Notes under the pieces: generated by a model
Seen by the model: the letters and a program-made list of their open reading frames with translations, nothing else
What the model was told of the DNA's origin: nothing
Databases searched by the model: none
From: Mycolicibacterium tusciae
GTDB taxonomy: Bacteria > Actinomycetota > Actinomycetes > Mycobacteriales > Mycobacteriaceae
NCBI RefSeq assembly: GCF_002086795.1
Contig: NZ_MVIM01000012.1
Location: forward strand, 1-64,000
Direction: 5' to 3'
DNA length: 64,000 nt
Made by a program: the position numbers and the translations under genes
In this document: positions 25,378-32,636 of the stretch, piece by piece
Position numbering within the stretch: position 1 is the stretch's first letter
Layout of the letters: every line of letters starts with the position of its first letter

Positions 25378-25406
25378 TACGCAACCGTAACCTACGCCTC
25401 CGTAGG
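25378..25406. promoter_or_regulatory. Tandem palindromes upstream of the fadE5-like gene
   Basis: TACGCAACCGTA (25378-25389) and CCTACGCCTCCGTAGG (25391-25406) are both TACG-N4-CGTA inverted repeats, centres 15 bp apart. They sit 57-85 bp before the fadE5-like start in the 142-bp gap to the DUF427 gene. They look like a double operator for a lipid-responsive repressor. Confidence 0.6.
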
Positions 25407-25463
25407 GGAACGAGGCCGGACACGGCCGGGACGTGGGCACCAGCCGGTCGGCCGGCTGTCTGA

Positions 25464-26141
25464 TCAGGGTTGGGGCAGGTCGGCTTCCACGTCCAACTTC
25501 CCGGGATCGAAGCTGAAAAACCCTCTGATGGAAAGAGATTCGGGTAGCGGATCCTCGTAGCTCCACGCGACGTCGTCGAGGACTTCGCCGCTGCGAACCG
25601 CCGACCAGTAGGTCGCGTAACCCTTGTAGTTGCAGTAGCTGCTCGTCTCCGAGCGTCGCAACAGTTCGGTGCGCACGCGCGAAGGGGCGACATAGAGACG
25701 GGGCTCCAGCGCGGTTTCGAAGACGATGACGGTGTCGGAGGTGTCCACCAGGATGTCGCCATCGAGGGCGACCCGCAGCCTGCGGCCGGTGGGCCTGCAG
25801 TCGACGCGGTGATACGGATTCGGCGGGTAATGGACGAGGCGGCGGCCTTCCTCCAGCCACGCGTCGACCGCATCCCACGGCACCTGGAAGTAGCCCGGCG
25901 CCTCGGGCACCGCTTCGGTTGGAAGATCGCCGATCTCGTCGGCCGGGAACGCGTAGCTCAAGGGCCGGTCGGGCCGGTGCACCAACAGCGCCCGCTCGGT
26001 GTCGATCACCGCACGACCGTCGCGCAATGCCCGGATTCGCCGTGGGTGCGGTTCGACGAAAACAGTGCCAGCCGCCAACGGCGGTGAGAACCATCCGGCG
26101 GGATCCGTGCTCAACGGTCCACGCCCGGTGACCAGACTCAT
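25464..26141 (-). CDS. DUF427 family protein
   Basis: A 225-residue protein with two DUF427-type beta-rich units: one around FVEPHPRRIRALRDGRAVIDT, another around VALDGDILVDTSDTVIVFET and VAPSRVRTELLRRSETSSYCNYKGYATYWS, the most diagnostic stretch. The biochemical role of DUF427 is unknown. ATG 26141 is 9 nt from the copy-4 element, and a leftward AAAGCT stands 6 nt before it. It lies divergent from the wax-ester/triacylglycerol synthase gene. Confidence 0.85.
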   Translation of the reverse strand: MSLVTGRGPLSTDPAGWFSPPLAAGTVFVEPHPRRIRALRDGRAVIDTERALLVHRPDRPLSYAFPADEIGDLPTEAVPEAPGYFQVPWDAVDAWLEEGRRLVHYPPNPYHRVDCRPTGRRLRVALDGDILVDTSDTVIVFETALEPRLYVAPSRVRTELLRRSETSSYCNYKGYATYWSAVRSGEVLDDVAWSYEDPLPESLSIRGFFSFDPGKLDVEADLPQP

Positions 26142-26149
26142 GAACCCAG

Positions 26150-26176
26150 CTTTACAAAGCTGCGACGAAGTGTCAT
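26150..26176. promoter_or_regulatory. Recurring element, copy 4 (partial)
   Basis: CTTTACA (26150-26156), 14 nt ending GAAG, then TGTCAT (26171-26176). The CACGCT extension is lost (CATTTC) and no GTG stands 6 nt on, so it looks like an operator rather than a promoter for the rightward gene. It is 9 nt from the DUF427 start. Confidence 0.55.
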
Positions 26177-26182
26177 TTCTTT

Positions 26183-26204
26183 GGCGAAGTCCTGTGACTT
26201 CGCC
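26183..26204. repeat. Perfect 9-bp inverted repeat in the WS/DGAT leader
   Basis: GGCGAAGTC (26183-26191), CTGT, GACTTCGCC (26196-26204). It can form a hairpin or a protein-binding palindrome between the copy-4 element and the WS/DGAT gene. Confidence 0.6.
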
Positions 26205-26265
26205 GATGAAGGAGTGTGATTGGGGCACGCGGGGAACCCGACGGGGGCAGCGACCGAGGGGGAAT

Positions 26266-27696
26266 GTGAAGCGACTGAACGGCGTCGACGCCTTGATGCT
26301 GTACACCGAGACACCCGAGATCCACATGCACACGCTGAAGATCGGCGTGCTCGACGTGTCGGGTGTCGACGGTTTCAGCTTCGATCTTTTTCGCCAGGTG
26401 GCGTATCCGCGATTGATGGCCCTGAGCCCGCTGCGCTATCAGCTCGTCGACATCCCGATGAAGTTGCATCACCCAATGTGGGTGGAGAACGACGACATCG
26501 ACCTCGACTATCACCTGCATCAGGTACGCGTGTCCGCACCCGGCGGCCGCCGGGAACTCGATGCGTTGATCGGTGAGATCGCCAGTACGCCTTTGGATCG
26601 CAGCCGTCCGCTCTGGGAGATGTACCTCGCCGAGGGACTGGCCGGGAACCGGATCGCGATCATTCACAAGGTGCACCACGTCCTCGCCGACGGTGTCGCA
26701 TCGGCCAACCAGATGGCCAAGGCGATGGAGCCGCTCCTTTCCGCAACCCCGGCGGTACCGCCACTGGACGACATGCCTCGCACGAGGGGGCACCTGTTGG
26801 CCGAGGCAGGCCGCGACCACGTCAGCCTGATCCGGAAGCTGCCCCGACTGGTGAGCGAGACCGCCACCGGCATTTCAAAGGTTCGGCGGCGGTCCAAGGA
26901 ACGCGGCGATCATCCGGACCTGGCCCGCAACTTCGCGCCACCGCCGAGCTTTGTCAACCACGTCGTGACCCCCACGCGACGGTTCGCCACGGCGCCGCTC
27001 GCGCTGTCGGACGTGAAGGAAACGGGGAAGCACCTGGGTGTCACGCTCAACGACGTCGTGCTGGCGACGGTCGCGGGGGCCCTGCGCCGTCTGCAGCTGC
27101 GCTACGACGGGCACGCCGAACTGCCTCTGATCGCGGGGGTTCCCGTGAGCACCAACCCGTCGCGGGAGCGATTGACCGGCAACGAATTCACCTACATCAC
27201 CCCGTCGTTACCGGTCCACATCGACGATCCGCTCGAGCGGGTGCGGCTCACCGCGCTGTCCACGGGCATCGCCAAGGAGAATCACCAACTGCTCGGGCCG
27301 GCGGTGCTGCCCGCGTGGATGTCCTACCTTCCGCCGGCCATGGCGCCCGCGGTATTCCGCCGCCAGGCCCGGCGCGTCGAGTCGGCGAGCGTGTTCAATC
27401 TGACGGTCTCGAACGTGCCCGGTCCGCGCGAACGCGGCATCATCGAAGGCGCCACGGTCACCGAGATCTACTCCGTCGGGCCGGTGGCCGCCGGAAGCGG
27501 CATGAACATCACGGTGTGGAGTTACGTCGACCAGCTTGCGATCTCCGTGCTCACCGACGATGTCACCCTCACCGACCCGCACGAGGCCACCGACGCGATG
27601 ATCGACGCGTTCGTCGAGATCCGCGAGGCGGCGGGCCTGACCGGCGGGCTGACGGAGGTGGGCGCCGCGATGCCGATGGCCGCCGCAGCGGTTTGA
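26266..27696 (+). CDS. Wax ester synthase / diacylglycerol acyltransferase (WS/DGAT)
   Basis: A 476-residue member of the mycobacterial Tgs family, which esterifies fatty acyl-CoA to diacylglycerol or long-chain alcohols at the membrane face. The catalytic motif HHVLADG is at 137-143; PLWEMYLAEGL and NVPGPR are also conserved. GTG 26266 (KRLNGVDALMLYTETP) matches the family start and has GAGGGGGAAT before it; an in-frame ATG at 26206 would add 20 unusual residues. Storage-lipid synthesis next to a catabolic island fits diversion of acyl-CoA to triacylglycerol. Confidence 0.93.
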   Translation: MKRLNGVDALMLYTETPEIHMHTLKIGVLDVSGVDGFSFDLFRQVAYPRLMALSPLRYQLVDIPMKLHHPMWVENDDIDLDYHLHQVRVSAPGGRRELDALIGEIASTPLDRSRPLWEMYLAEGLAGNRIAIIHKVHHVLADGVASANQMAKAMEPLLSATPAVPPLDDMPRTRGHLLAEAGRDHVSLIRKLPRLVSETATGISKVRRRSKERGDHPDLARNFAPPPSFVNHVVTPTRRFATAPLALSDVKETGKHLGVTLNDVVLATVAGALRRLQLRYDGHAELPLIAGVPVSTNPSRERLTGNEFTYITPSLPVHIDDPLERVRLTALSTGIAKENHQLLGPAVLPAWMSYLPPAMAPAVFRRQARRVESASVFNLTVSNVPGPRERGIIEGATVTEIYSVGPVAAGSGMNITVWSYVDQLAISVLTDDVTLTDPHEATDAMIDAFVEIREAAGLTGGLTEVGAAMPMAAAAV

Positions 27697-27730
27697 GCAG
27701 GGGCTACGTGCGATGACCCGTCGTCCTGGG

Positions 27731-27756
27731 TTTACAGATCTGCTGAAATCGTTATG
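27731..27756 (+). repeat. Degenerate second copy of the recurring element
   Basis: TTTACAGATC at 27731-27740 repeats exactly the first ten bases of copy 5 (27776). 14 nt after TTTACA the sequence reads GTTATG instead of TGTCAC. It looks like a decayed or half site 45 bp upstream of the functional copy. Confidence 0.45.
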
Positions 27757-27774
27757 CGGACCTGAAAAATGATC

Positions 27775-27804
27775 CTTTACAGATCCTCAGGAAAGTGTCA
27801 CGCT
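27775..27804 (+). promoter_or_regulatory. Recurring promoter/operator element, copy 5
   Basis: CTTTACA (27775-27781), 14 nt, TGTCACGCT (27796-27804), 6 nt, then GTG 27811. Geometry is identical to copies 1 and 3. Confidence 0.65.
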
Positions 27805-27810
27805 TCGTAG

Positions 27811-28338
27811 GTGCCTTTGCCCCTCGACGAATCGAACGCCATCGGGAGCCGTCGCTATCAGCTGACCGTGGTGGCCGTGAGCACTGTCGACCTGGTCGGA
27901 TCGGCCGGCGGATGGATGTGTGACAAGGCCAGAGCCGGGTGGGACGTGCGGGTGGTGCTCACCGACGACAGCGACACGCGGCCGCTCGCGATCCTGGGTG
28001 CCTCACCGCTGGGCGCTGACGCTGCGCTGCCCGACGTGATGAAGATGGCCTCGCTCGGCGGAGCCTTGGCGCTGAGCGCGGGTGTGCTCGCCGACGAGCG
28101 GATTCGTGCCGGCGTGCTCGGGATTTTGAAGCGCGGGTTGACGCAGGTGACGGTGTGGGGTCAGGACTGGCCCGCCGATTTCAGTCGTAAGCCTGACCCG
28201 GTCGAGCACAGGCTCAGTTCGGCCGCCCGGGCGTTCAAGGCCCACGCGCTGGGCGCGGCGACGGTATCGAAGATCGCAGGAACCGAGACGCTGTACAGCC
28301 TCAGCGCGAACGCACTGCGCCCGTTGCACTCGGTCTAG
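27811..28338 (+). CDS. Hypothetical protein under the recurring element
   Basis: A 175-residue protein I do not recognise. It has a beta-alpha-like first half (YQLTVVAVSTVDLVGSAGGWMCDK, then WDVRVVLTDDSDTRPLAILG), an Ala/Leu-rich helix around MASLGGALALSAGVL and a basic C-terminal region. No signal peptide and no catalytic motif are visible. The GTG sits 6 nt after CACGCT, so it should be leaderless. Presence of the element suggests it belongs to the island regulon despite lying at its edge. It converges with the Rv2876-like gene. Confidence 0.6.
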   Translation: MPLPLDESNAIGSRRYQLTVVAVSTVDLVGSAGGWMCDKARAGWDVRVVLTDDSDTRPLAILGASPLGADAALPDVMKMASLGGALALSAGVLADERIRAGVLGILKRGLTQVTVWGQDWPADFSRKPDPVEHRLSSAARAFKAHALGAATVSKIAGTETLYSLSANALRPLHSV

Positions 28339-28347
28339 CCACCAGGT

Positions 28348-28608
28348 CTAGCGGATCCAGCCGCGGCGGCGCAGCCACCAGTCGCGGCCGACCAGGCCGA
28401 GGATCAGCAGCGCGAAGCCGATGAGGAATGCGTCCTCAACACGACCGACGTGGTTGCCGCGCAGCATCGCCAGCAGGAAAAGCGCTGCCACGATGCCGCC
28501 GAGGTGGATGGCCTTGTGGTTCTCCTTCGACCAGCCCCACTCAGCGGACGGCACTTCCTCGACATCGATATTGCGGCCGGTGTGTCGCTCGACCTCAGTG
28601 GTGGTCAC
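28348..28608 (-). CDS. Small two-helix membrane protein (Rv2876-like, DUF2631)
   Basis: An 86-residue protein. A polar N-terminus (TTTEVERHTGRNIDVEEVPSAEW) precedes two adjacent transmembrane segments (GGIVAALFLLAML and AFLIGFALLILGLVG) and a basic tail WWLRRRGWIR. It matches Rv2876, which adjoins mpt70 in M. tuberculosis; here about 6 kb separates the two. GTG 28608 is chosen because GAGGAG precedes it. Function unknown. Confidence 0.75.
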   Translation of the reverse strand: MTTTEVERHTGRNIDVEEVPSAEWGWSKENHKAIHLGGIVAALFLLAMLRGNHVGRVEDAFLIGFALLILGLVGRDWWLRRRGWIR

Positions 28609-28697
28609 GGCGGCTCCTCGCGGTGGGCGGACAACTGCCGACATTCTGGCATACGCGGTTGTCCGGGGTCTTCCGCGCGCCCGTATGGTCATGCGTC

Positions 28698-29531
28698 ATG
28701 GCAGACCAGTTCGACGGACGAGTCGCTTTCATCACCGGCGCGGCGCGGGGTCAGGGTCGTGCGCACGCTGTGCGGTTCGCCGAGGAGGGTGCCGACATCA
28801 TCGCGCTGGATCTGTGCGATCAGATCGACAGCGTCGCCTATCCGATGGCGACACCCGAGGATCTCGACGAGACGGTCAAGCTGGTCGAGAAGACCGGACG
28901 CCGAATCGTAGCCGAGCGCGCGGACGTCCGCGATCTCGAAGCGCTGAAGGCCGTTGTGGCCAATGGGGTTGCCGAGTTCGGTCGCATCGACTTCGTGCTC
29001 GCCAATGCGGGGATCCTGCCGGCCGCCGGTGAACCGGGTAGCCAGATCGGGGCGTTCGTCGACGCGGTGAACGTCATGCTCAACGGCGTCCACTTCACGA
29101 TCGTCGCCGCGCTGCCCGCGATGCTCGAGCACGGGGACGGCGGCGCCATCGTGATCACCAGCTCAGCGGCGGGATTCCGGCCGGTCACGGTCGACTTCGG
29201 CACCGCCAGCCACGGTGCGGCGGGTTACACCGCCGCCAAGCACGGCGTGATCGGATTGATGCGACACTTCGCAATAGCGCTGGCCGAGAAGAACATTCGT
29301 GTCAATACGGTCCATCCCGGTGGGGTGGCGACGCCGATGATCTACAACGAGGCGATGGCACAGTGGTCTGTGGAGCACCCGAATTTCAGCCCGTCGCAGC
29401 AACCGCTGCTGGACAACCCGCCCGTAGAGCCTGAGGTCATCAGCGACACCATGGTCTACCTGTGCGGGGAGTCCGGTCGATACCTCACCGGGGTGGCGCT
29501 GCCGGTCGACGGCGGACAGATCATCAAGTGA
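28698..29531 (+). CDS. Mycofactocin-coupled-type SDR oxidoreductase
   Basis: A 277-residue SDR. GRVAFITGAARGQGRAHAVRFAEEGADIIALD is the signature start of the SDR subfamily tied to mycofactocin, in which NAD is held tightly and reoxidised by that cofactor. NAG, the Ser region VITSSAAG and Y-TAAK follow, and the end is YLTGVALPVDGGQIIK. TATGGT (28684-28689) lies 8 nt before the ATG. The 3' end overlaps the photolyase gene by 8 nt tail to tail. Confidence 0.88.
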   Translation: MADQFDGRVAFITGAARGQGRAHAVRFAEEGADIIALDLCDQIDSVAYPMATPEDLDETVKLVEKTGRRIVAERADVRDLEALKAVVANGVAEFGRIDFVLANAGILPAAGEPGSQIGAFVDAVNVMLNGVHFTIVAALPAMLEHGDGGAIVITSSAAGFRPVTVDFGTASHGAAGYTAAKHGVIGLMRHFAIALAEKNIRVNTVHPGGVATPMIYNEAMAQWSVEHPNFSPSQQPLLDNPPVEPEVISDTMVYLCGESGRYLTGVALPVDGGQIIK

Positions 29532-30825
29532 TCTCGCCGTAGCGGCGCAGCGCCTCGGCTCGTTCCTCCTTGTGATCGACGATCGGATCGGGGTAGTCCT
29601 CGTCGATTTCGGGAACCCACCGCCGCACGTATTCGCCGTCGGGATCGAACTTCTCGCCCTGCGTCGTCGGGTTGAACACCCGGAAATAGGGTGCCGCGTC
29701 GGTACCGCAGCCCGCGGCCCACTGCCAGCCGTGCTGGTTGTTCGCCATGTCCCCGTCGACCAATTGGTCGAGGAACCAGCGGGCCCCCCACTGCCAGGGC
29801 AGGTGCAGGTCCTTCACCAGAAACGACGCCACGATCATCCGCACGCGGTTGTGCATGAAGCCGGTTTCAGCGAGCTGCCGCATACCGGCGTCGACGATCG
29901 GGAACCCGGTGCGGCCGGCCTTCCATGCGTCGAACAGCTTGCGTGCGTTCTTGTCGTCGTCGACCTGAATCTCGTCGAACGCCTTGTTCCAGTTCCACCA
30001 TGCGCTGTCCGGCCATTCGTTGAGCACCGCGGCGTAGAAGTCGCGGAACGCCAGCTCACGCAGATAGGCCTGGGCGCCTGCGCCTGCGCCTGCGCCATCG
30101 CCGAGGTCGGCGGCCATGGTGCGCGGGTGGATGGCGCCGAACTTCAGATGCGCCGACATGCGGCTGGTAGCGGGTAGGTCCGGCCGGTTGCGATCCTTGT
30201 CGTATCCCTCGAGTTGCTTGCGCACGAACGACTTCCACTGACGCCGGGCCGCGCCCTCTCCGGCGGGCAGCTCCAATTCGACACCCCCGTCGGGGATCTG
30301 AACCCTGCCGGGCACATCGCCGGGATCAATCCACTTCGCGGATTTGGGTCCGGACGACGCGGGTGGCCGCCAACCGTGCTTGCGCCACGCTGCGTAGAAC
30401 GGGGTGAACACCTTGTAGGGCGTGCCGTCGTCCTTGGTGACGCGTCCCGGCGATACCAGGTAGGGCGACCCCGACTCTTCGAGGGAAACATCACCAAGGG
30501 CGTCGCGCACCGCATCGTCGCGTCGCCGCCCGAACGGCGTGTAGTCCCCGGACACGTGGACCGAGGACGCGCCGATCGCTTTCACCAATGCCGGAATGCG
30601 TTTCTCCGGGCGGCCGCGGCTTACGTGCAGGCGCCCGTCGAGGCTGTCGTGCAGATCGCGAAGCGCGTCATACAGGTACTGCAGCCGTCGTTGCCCGGCC
30701 GATGCCTTCAGCCGCGGGTCCAGCACGTAGCAGGCGAGGACGTCGCTGTCGGCGGCCACGGCGTCCAGCAGGGCCGGGTGGTCGTGCAGCCTTAGATCGC
30801 GCCTGAACCACAACAGTGTGGGCAT
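29524..30825 (-). CDS. phr: Deoxyribodipyrimidine photolyase
   Basis: A 433-residue DNA photolyase, full length. MPTLLWFRRDLRLHDHPALL begins the antenna domain. The FAD domain shows GRTGFPIVDAGMRQLAETGFMHNRVRM and WQWAAGCGTDAAPYFRVFNPTTQGEKFDPDGEYVRRWVPE, the diagnostic CPD-photolyase end. It repairs UV pyrimidine dimers using light. A run of GCGCCT hexamers at 30074-30097 encodes a short Gly-Ala stretch (GAGAGAGA), a slippage-prone spot. Not every mycobacterium carries a photolyase; this fits a surface-exposed environmental species. Confidence 0.95.
   Translation of the reverse strand: MPTLLWFRRDLRLHDHPALLDAVAADSDVLACYVLDPRLKASAGQRRLQYLYDALRDLHDSLDGRLHVSRGRPEKRIPALVKAIGASSVHVSGDYTPFGRRRDDAVRDALGDVSLEESGSPYLVSPGRVTKDDGTPYKVFTPFYAAWRKHGWRPPASSGPKSAKWIDPGDVPGRVQIPDGGVELELPAGEGAARRQWKSFVRKQLEGYDKDRNRPDLPATSRMSAHLKFGAIHPRTMAADLGDGAGAGAGAQAYLRELAFRDFYAAVLNEWPDSAWWNWNKAFDEIQVDDDKNARKLFDAWKAGRTGFPIVDAGMRQLAETGFMHNRVRMIVASFLVKDLHLPWQWGARWFLDQLVDGDMANNQHGWQWAAGCGTDAAPYFRVFNPTTQGEKFDPDGEYVRRWVPEIDEDYPDPIVDHKEERAEALRRYGEIT
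30074..30097. repeat. Hexamer microsatellite inside the photolyase gene
   Basis: GCGCCT three times then GCGCCA. Being a multiple of three, length changes would keep the frame and vary only a Gly-Ala linker. Confidence 0.7.
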
Positions 30826-30864
30826 GGCATTGATGCTGCCCGAATTTCCCGGTAGAGAAACAGG

Positions 30865-31734
30865 ATGCAGTTTTGGTCGGGCACTCCGTTCATGAAAACG
30901 TCAGAAATCCTGCCGCTGGCACGCATGCTCGACGAGGCCGGTTACGACGGCATGGTGACTGCCGACCACCTCATCTATCCCCGTAACCTCTCCTCGCCCT
31001 ACCCGGACCATCCCAGCGGAAAGCCTCCGTGGGAACCCGAGACGGCGTGGCCGGACTGCTGGGTGCAGATCGGCGCGATGGCGGCGGTCACGAGCCGGCT
31101 GCGCTTTTCCAACGCGGTGTACGTCGCTCCCGCACGGCCGCTGCTGGAGGTGGCCAAACAGGTCGCCACGGCCGCTGTGCTTTCACAGGGGCGGGTGTCG
31201 CTCGCCGTGGGTGTCGGGTGGATGCGCGAGGAGTACGAGATGCTGGGCCAGGATTTCACGACCCGCGGTAAACGGCTCAACGAGATGATCCCGGCATTGC
31301 GCGCACTGTGGGGTGGCGGCTGGGTGTCCTGGAGTGGGGAGTACTACCAGGTGCCCGAGATGATGATCGAGCCTCATCCGGAGACATCCGTCCCCATTCA
31401 TTGCGGCGGTGAATCGGAAGCGGCGCTGCGGCGTGCGGCCCGGCTGTGCGACGGCTGGGTGGGCTACGCCTACGGGTGGGACGAAGCGGTCTCCTATGCG
31501 GACAAGATCACCAAGCTGCGCCATGAATATGGCAGGGCCAGTGAGCCTTTCGACATCATGCTGGCGTTGATGGAACCACCGTCGCCGGATCTCTACAAAC
31601 GGGCGCAGGACGCAGGCATCACCGCTGTGATGTGCGCCCCGTGGATGGGCGCGGACCTGCCTGGTGACGGCGTCGAGCGCTACCGCGAGCCCATCGAGCG
31701 GTTTGCGGAGGAGATCATCGGAAAGGTGCGGTGA
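30865..31734 (+). CDS. F420-type LLM-class oxidoreductase
   Basis: A 289-residue LLM protein: QFWSGTPFMKTSEILPLARMLDEAGYDGMVTADHL, then the SQGRVSLAVGVGWMREEYEMLGQDF block and PIHCGGESEAALRRAARLCDGWVG. It is likely F420-dependent. It is divergent from the photolyase by 39 nt, with the SnoaL-like gene 37 nt downstream in the same direction. Substrate unknown. Confidence 0.87.
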   Translation: MQFWSGTPFMKTSEILPLARMLDEAGYDGMVTADHLIYPRNLSSPYPDHPSGKPPWEPETAWPDCWVQIGAMAAVTSRLRFSNAVYVAPARPLLEVAKQVATAAVLSQGRVSLAVGVGWMREEYEMLGQDFTTRGKRLNEMIPALRALWGGGWVSWSGEYYQVPEMMIEPHPETSVPIHCGGESEAALRRAARLCDGWVGYAYGWDEAVSYADKITKLRHEYGRASEPFDIMLALMEPPSPDLYKRAQDAGITAVMCAPWMGADLPGDGVERYREPIERFAEEIIGKVR

Positions 31735-31771
31735 GCATGAGGGCCAGCGAGAAGCCGGAGGCGGATCGCGC

Positions 31772-32182
31772 ATGAGTTTTGAAGGCAACGAGATCCGCGA
31801 TCTCGTGCACTGCCTCTATGCGGCCATCGACCGAAATGACCGGGCGACGCTCGAGGCCGTGGTGTCGCAGCGGGTGGTCGTGGAGGTCGGCGGTGAGGGA
31901 CCGGTCGGATGGCACGAATGGATCGGCCGCCTGGACGAATTCTTCACGGCCTTTCCCGACGGGCGCCACGAACTCGACGAGGTACTCGTGGACGGGTCCC
32001 ACGGCGTATCCCGGTGCCGGTTCGTGGGCACTCATACCGGCCCGTTCCGTGGCATCGCGCCGACCGGGAAACCGGTAACGGTGGCCGGCATCCACATCGA
32101 CCGGTTTCAGGGCGACATGCTCGTCACCCACCGCGGACAGCTCGACATGCACGGGCTTTATCAGCAGCTGCAGGGCGAATAG
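31772..32182 (+). CDS. SnoaL-like/NTF2-fold protein
   Basis: A 136-residue cone-shaped alpha+beta protein: LVHCLYAAIDRNDRATLEAVVSQRVVVEV, then TAFPDGRHELDEVLVDGSHGVSRCRFVGTHTGPFRGIAPTGK. The latter is the typical central block of ester-cyclase/SnoaL proteins with the TGK loop. Members include polyketide cyclases and many of unknown role. It probably forms a transcription unit with the LLM gene. It converges with the Ddn-like gene. Confidence 0.83.
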   Translation: MSFEGNEIRDLVHCLYAAIDRNDRATLEAVVSQRVVVEVGGEGPVGWHEWIGRLDEFFTAFPDGRHELDEVLVDGSHGVSRCRFVGTHTGPFRGIAPTGKPVTVAGIHIDRFQGDMLVTHRGQLDMHGLYQQLQGE

Positions 32183-32192
32183 GCGCGGCGGG

Positions 32193-32636
32193 TCAGTCCT
32201 GCGGATCGAAGCGAAAGACCGCCAGTTCGCCCGCAAGAGCTTCGAATTCGTCCGGCGTGCCCTCGCGCACCAGTCCCGACCGCTTGGCGAATCCAACTCC
32301 GACCGGAACCTCGACGGCGAAGCTGCGCAGCACTGGAGCCGCATCGGCGGCGTTCAGTTCGACGATCTTGACCCGTCGGGATCGACGGCCCCGGGTGAGC
32401 GTTCCCGCCCCTGCCGCGCGCGCGTTGGCCGCCCAGTCGGCGCCGGGATAGCCCGCGACGGTGTAGAGACGGCCGTTGTGGGTGAACGGTGTCATCGGCG
32501 TGCTGCGCAACTTGCCCGACTTTCGGCCCGGCACCGTCAGAATCTGCGACGGGCCTGCCGGTATGCCCAGTTTCTGAATCGCCTTGACGAACCGATTCAT
32601 CGGTTTGAGGTACCACGGTGGACGAAGTTCAGACAT
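32193..32636 (-). CDS. Deazaflavin (F420)-dependent nitroreductase-family protein (Ddn-like)
   Basis: A 147-residue split beta-barrel protein of the Ddn/FDOR-A group: PILTVPGRKSGKLRSTPMTPF-type F420 phosphate-binding loop (seen as LTVPGRKSGKLRSTP), YTVAGYPGADWAANARA and an Arg-rich strand. These enzymes use F420H2 to reduce quinones or other oxidants. Its ATG overlaps the end of the NmrA gene by 8 nt, so the pair forms an operon under the ECF-type promoter. Possible role: oxidant or quinone detoxification. Confidence 0.88.
   Translation of the reverse strand: MSELRPPWYLKPMNRFVKAIQKLGIPAGPSQILTVPGRKSGKLRSTPMTPFTHNGRLYTVAGYPGADWAANARAAGAGTLTRGRRSRRVKIVELNAADAAPVLRSFAVEVPVGVGFAKRSGLVREGTPDEFEALAGELAVFRFDPQD

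Noticed and set aside
26206..26265. In-frame upstream ATG that would extend the WS/DGAT protein by 20 residues.
   Set aside because: The family starts at KRLxG, a good ribosome site precedes GTG 26266, and the extra residues are Arg/Gly-rich.
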